DNA of 5,687 nucleotides. Source: JAKVKY01 sp964293585 (GTDB lineage Bacteria > Bacillota > Negativicutes > Acidaminococcales > Acidaminococcaceae). A model generated the notes under the pieces. The model was given only the letters and a program-made list of their open reading frames with translations, was not told where the DNA came from and did no database searches. The position numbers were made by a program, and so were the translations under genes. Where the stretch lies: assembly GCA_964293585.1 (NCBI GenBank), contig CAXYYS010000099.1, positions 1 through 5,687 of the forward strand, in the 5' to 3' direction. Below are positions 4,739 to 5,687 of the stretch, piece by piece. Numbering within the stretch: position 1 is the first letter of the stretch; each line of letters begins with the position of its first letter.

Positions 4739-5158
4739 CTAAGCAAAAAAGTTTTCCGGTTCCGCCGGCAGTTTAGCGATAATAGGCGCGTCCGCCGGAG
4801 CCCAGGTCACAGAAGCCAGCTCCCGGGGCGCCAGCCAGTTAAAAGCCACATGCTCTTTCATCACAAATTTTTGGCCGGTCAGACGGCACAAGAAACAATA
4901 CATGGTCAAAGTAAAATCCGGATACTCATAGTTGATAGTGGTGTACAAATCGCTGTCCCGGACCTGGATCTGCAAATCCATTTCCTCGCGCAGTTCCCGT
5001 TCCAGCGCCGCCGTTTTAGTTTCCCCGGCTTCCAACTTGCCGCCCGGGAACTCAAACTTGTTGGCCACATAATTATATTTATAGGCGCCGCGCTTGGCGC
5101 ACAAGATTTTGCCGCCACGGACCAGGATGGCCGCCGCCACTTCCAAATGTTTTTTCAC
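4739..5158 (-). CDS. MutT/NudG-like Nudix (deoxy)nucleoside triphosphate pyrophosphohydrolase
   Basis: A 139-residue cytoplasmic Nudix hydrolase that should cleave (oxidised or modified) NTP/dNTP to NMP and pyrophosphate, cleaning the nucleotide pool. The Nudix box runs from Gly40 to Leu62: G-x5-E46-x7-R54-E55-L-R-E58-E59-x-D61-L. It is complete, except that the final Gly is Asp61, which is usual in the (deoxy)nucleoside triphosphate pyrophosphohydrolase/NudG-like subgroup. Other subgroup marks are HLEVAAAIL (4-12), KILCAKRG (17-24), NKFEFPGGK (33-41), YEYPDFTLTMYCFLC (77-91) and WLAPREL...WAPADAPII. The start is GTG at 5156-5158, two bases after the TAA of the YdbC gene, whose last codons (GTG GAG) supply the GGAG ribosome site, so translation is coupled. 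It is the last gene of a three-gene operon. No clear terminator follows. Confidence 0.93.
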   Translation of the reverse strand: MKKHLEVAAAILVRGGKILCAKRGAYKYNYVANKFEFPGGKLEAGETKTAALERELREEMDLQIQVRDSDLYTTINYEYPDFTLTMYCFLCRLTGQKFVMKEHVAFNWLAPRELASVTWAPADAPIIAKLPAEPENFFA

Positions 5159-5160
5159 GG

Positions 5161-5391
5161 TTACTCCACGTTCTTCAAAAGTTCCTTCAGCATCTTTAAT
5201 TCTTCATCAGTCAGCGTAACGCCCTTACCCATCTTTTGATGGTCTTTATCCCAAGAACGAATATCGTACTTGGGCTTATTGTCGTTCCACTGCACCAGAT
5301 TCAGTTCCAAGTTCCAGCCCTTGGGCGACGTGGACAAAACACCGATATGTTTTTTAATTTCAAAATGAAAATTGTCATTGGATTTTTTCAT
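5161..5391 (-). CDS. ydbC: YdbC family PC4-like ssDNA-binding protein
   Basis: A 76-residue protein matching the bacterial YdbC/PC4 (p15 transcriptional coactivator) family, small homodimers that bind single-stranded DNA with a curved beta sheet. The conserved blocks are present in order: FHFEIKKHIGVLS (8-20), GWNLELNLVQWN (25-36), PKYDIRSWDKDHQKMGKG (40-57) and a C-terminal dimerisation helix LTDEELKMLKELLKNVE (60-76). Length is typical. GAGG about six bases before the ATG supports the start. It lies 15 bp after the upstream small ORF and 2 bp before the Nudix gene. Pairing with a nucleotide-pool hydrolase suggests a DNA maintenance context, though YdbC's physiological role is unclear. Confidence 0.92.
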   Translation of the reverse strand: MKKSNDNFHFEIKKHIGVLSTSPKGWNLELNLVQWNDNKPKYDIRSWDKDHQKMGKGVTLTDEELKMLKELLKNVE

Positions 5392-5406
5392 AAGGCACCT
5401 CGAATT

Positions 5407-5607
5407 TTACTCACTCAATTTATGCTGAAGTAAATACTCGTAAACTTTCCTTGCTATTTCTTCTTCTTCTAAACTATCCAAAAGACATACTGCCCCGAGC
5501 TGATTAAAATATTTAGCAGCCACAACATACTGATAACGAGCCTGTTGTTCATGTATCTTAATTCCTTCTGCCGCCGCTCTTTCTATCCCCTTTAGAAAAC
5601 CAAGCAT
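5407..5607 (-). CDS. Small conserved-looking protein of unknown function, first gene of the ydbC operon
   Basis: A 66-residue, probably all-helical soluble protein that I do not recognise. The sequence is amphipathic: LKGIERAAAEGIKIHEQQARYQYV forms one long helix, followed by an Ala/Leu segment, a run of four glutamates (EEEE, 47-50), and KVYEYLLQHKLSE at the end. There is no membrane segment and no zinc or DNA-binding motif. It is placed as a gene because it lies 15 bp upstream of ydbC on the same strand with coding-like composition. Its ribosome site is weak (AAGAAG five bases before the ATG), so the start is less certain. It could be a minor accessory protein or a spurious ORF. Confidence 0.6.
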   Translation of the reverse strand: MLGFLKGIERAAAEGIKIHEQQARYQYVVAAKYFNQLGAVCLLDSLEEEEIARKVYEYLLQHKLSE

Positions 5608-5687
5608 TATCTTCTTATTTGAGAGAAAATTATTGCGTAAATTGTAGAATGAAATTGAACACTAAAACTAAATAAAAAGATCCATAG
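5608..5687 (-). promoter_or_regulatory. Upstream region of the ydbC operon, weak promoter candidate
   Basis: This AT-rich stretch to the window edge contains a minus-strand TACAAT (complement of 5641-5646) about 33 bp before the ATG at 5607. No good -35 hexamer lies 16-18 bp upstream of it (best AGTTTT). No complete small gene is seen here. Confidence 0.25.

Noticed and set aside
4718..4753. Weak AACTTTTT / AAAAAGTT hairpin between the convergent membrane-protein and Nudix genes
   Set aside because: The eight-pair stem is almost all A-T with a 20-base loop and lies partly in coding sequence. It is too weak to call a terminator.
4724..5239. 171-codon plus-strand open frame across the Nudix gene
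   Set aside because: It is a shadow of the Nudix and YdbC genes, both identified by family motifs, and has low-complexity Arg/Gln/Phe content.

Overview
This window looks like a chromosomal segment of a low-to-mid GC Firmicute. The Negativicutes (Selenomonas, Megamonas and Phascolarctobacterium relatives) are my best guess, but only a guess. The evidence is near-perfect AGGAGG ribosome binding sites, TTGNNN-17-TATAAT promoters, a YdbC-type PC4-like protein, a Firmicutes-style free-standing prolyl-tRNA editing protein, and a STAS/phosphotransferase fusion. There is no rRNA, tRNA or CRISPR locus and no insertion sequence. Base composition is mosaic: 60-base samples give 39/60 G+C in the prolyl-tRNA editing gene, 18/60 in the adjacent AbiEi-like gene, and 14/60 in the middle of the ATPase gene.

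Layout. At the left edge, the last 22 codons of a plus-strand YafQ/RelE-type mRNA interferase run to base 69. They converge on the minus-strand genes through a bidirectional terminator (74-109). Bases 117-3867 hold four minus-strand genes, in transcription order: an orphan AbiEi-like antitoxin (3867-3325), a YbaK/ProX-type editing protein (3310-2816), an AAA_14/DUF4143 ATPase (2678-1401), and a STAS-like/aminoglycoside-phosphotransferase-fold fusion (1253-117). A divergent promoter region (3868-4103) separates the AbiEi-like gene from a plus-strand membrane protein of unknown function (4104-4727). The right end is a compact minus-strand operon: a 66-residue unknown protein, YdbC, and a MutT-like Nudix pyrophosphohydrolase (5607-4739).

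The most striking feature is a pair of tandem arrays with an exact 23-bp period, in the same orientation, on both sides of the ATPase gene. There are five units at 2709-2823 and three at 1279-1347. The unit is CATKCAGTRATATT plus nine bases. The 52-bp distal ends of the arrays match at 49 of 52 positions, and the match extends into the last codons of the editing-protein gene. The first unit of the larger array exactly fills the -35/-10 spacer of a strong promoter (TTGCAA-17-TATAAT) for the ATPase gene. I read the arrays as multi-site operators and/or the recombination footprints of an ATPase cassette inserted between the editing gene and the fusion gene.

How the genes work together. The right-hand operon (nucleotide-pool cleaning plus a ssDNA-binding PC4-like protein) is ordinary housekeeping. 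The left half looks like a small accessory island: two toxin-antitoxin-related genes, an AT-rich ATPase of uncharacterised role, and diverged enzymes. No joint function of these genes is demonstrated by the sequence.
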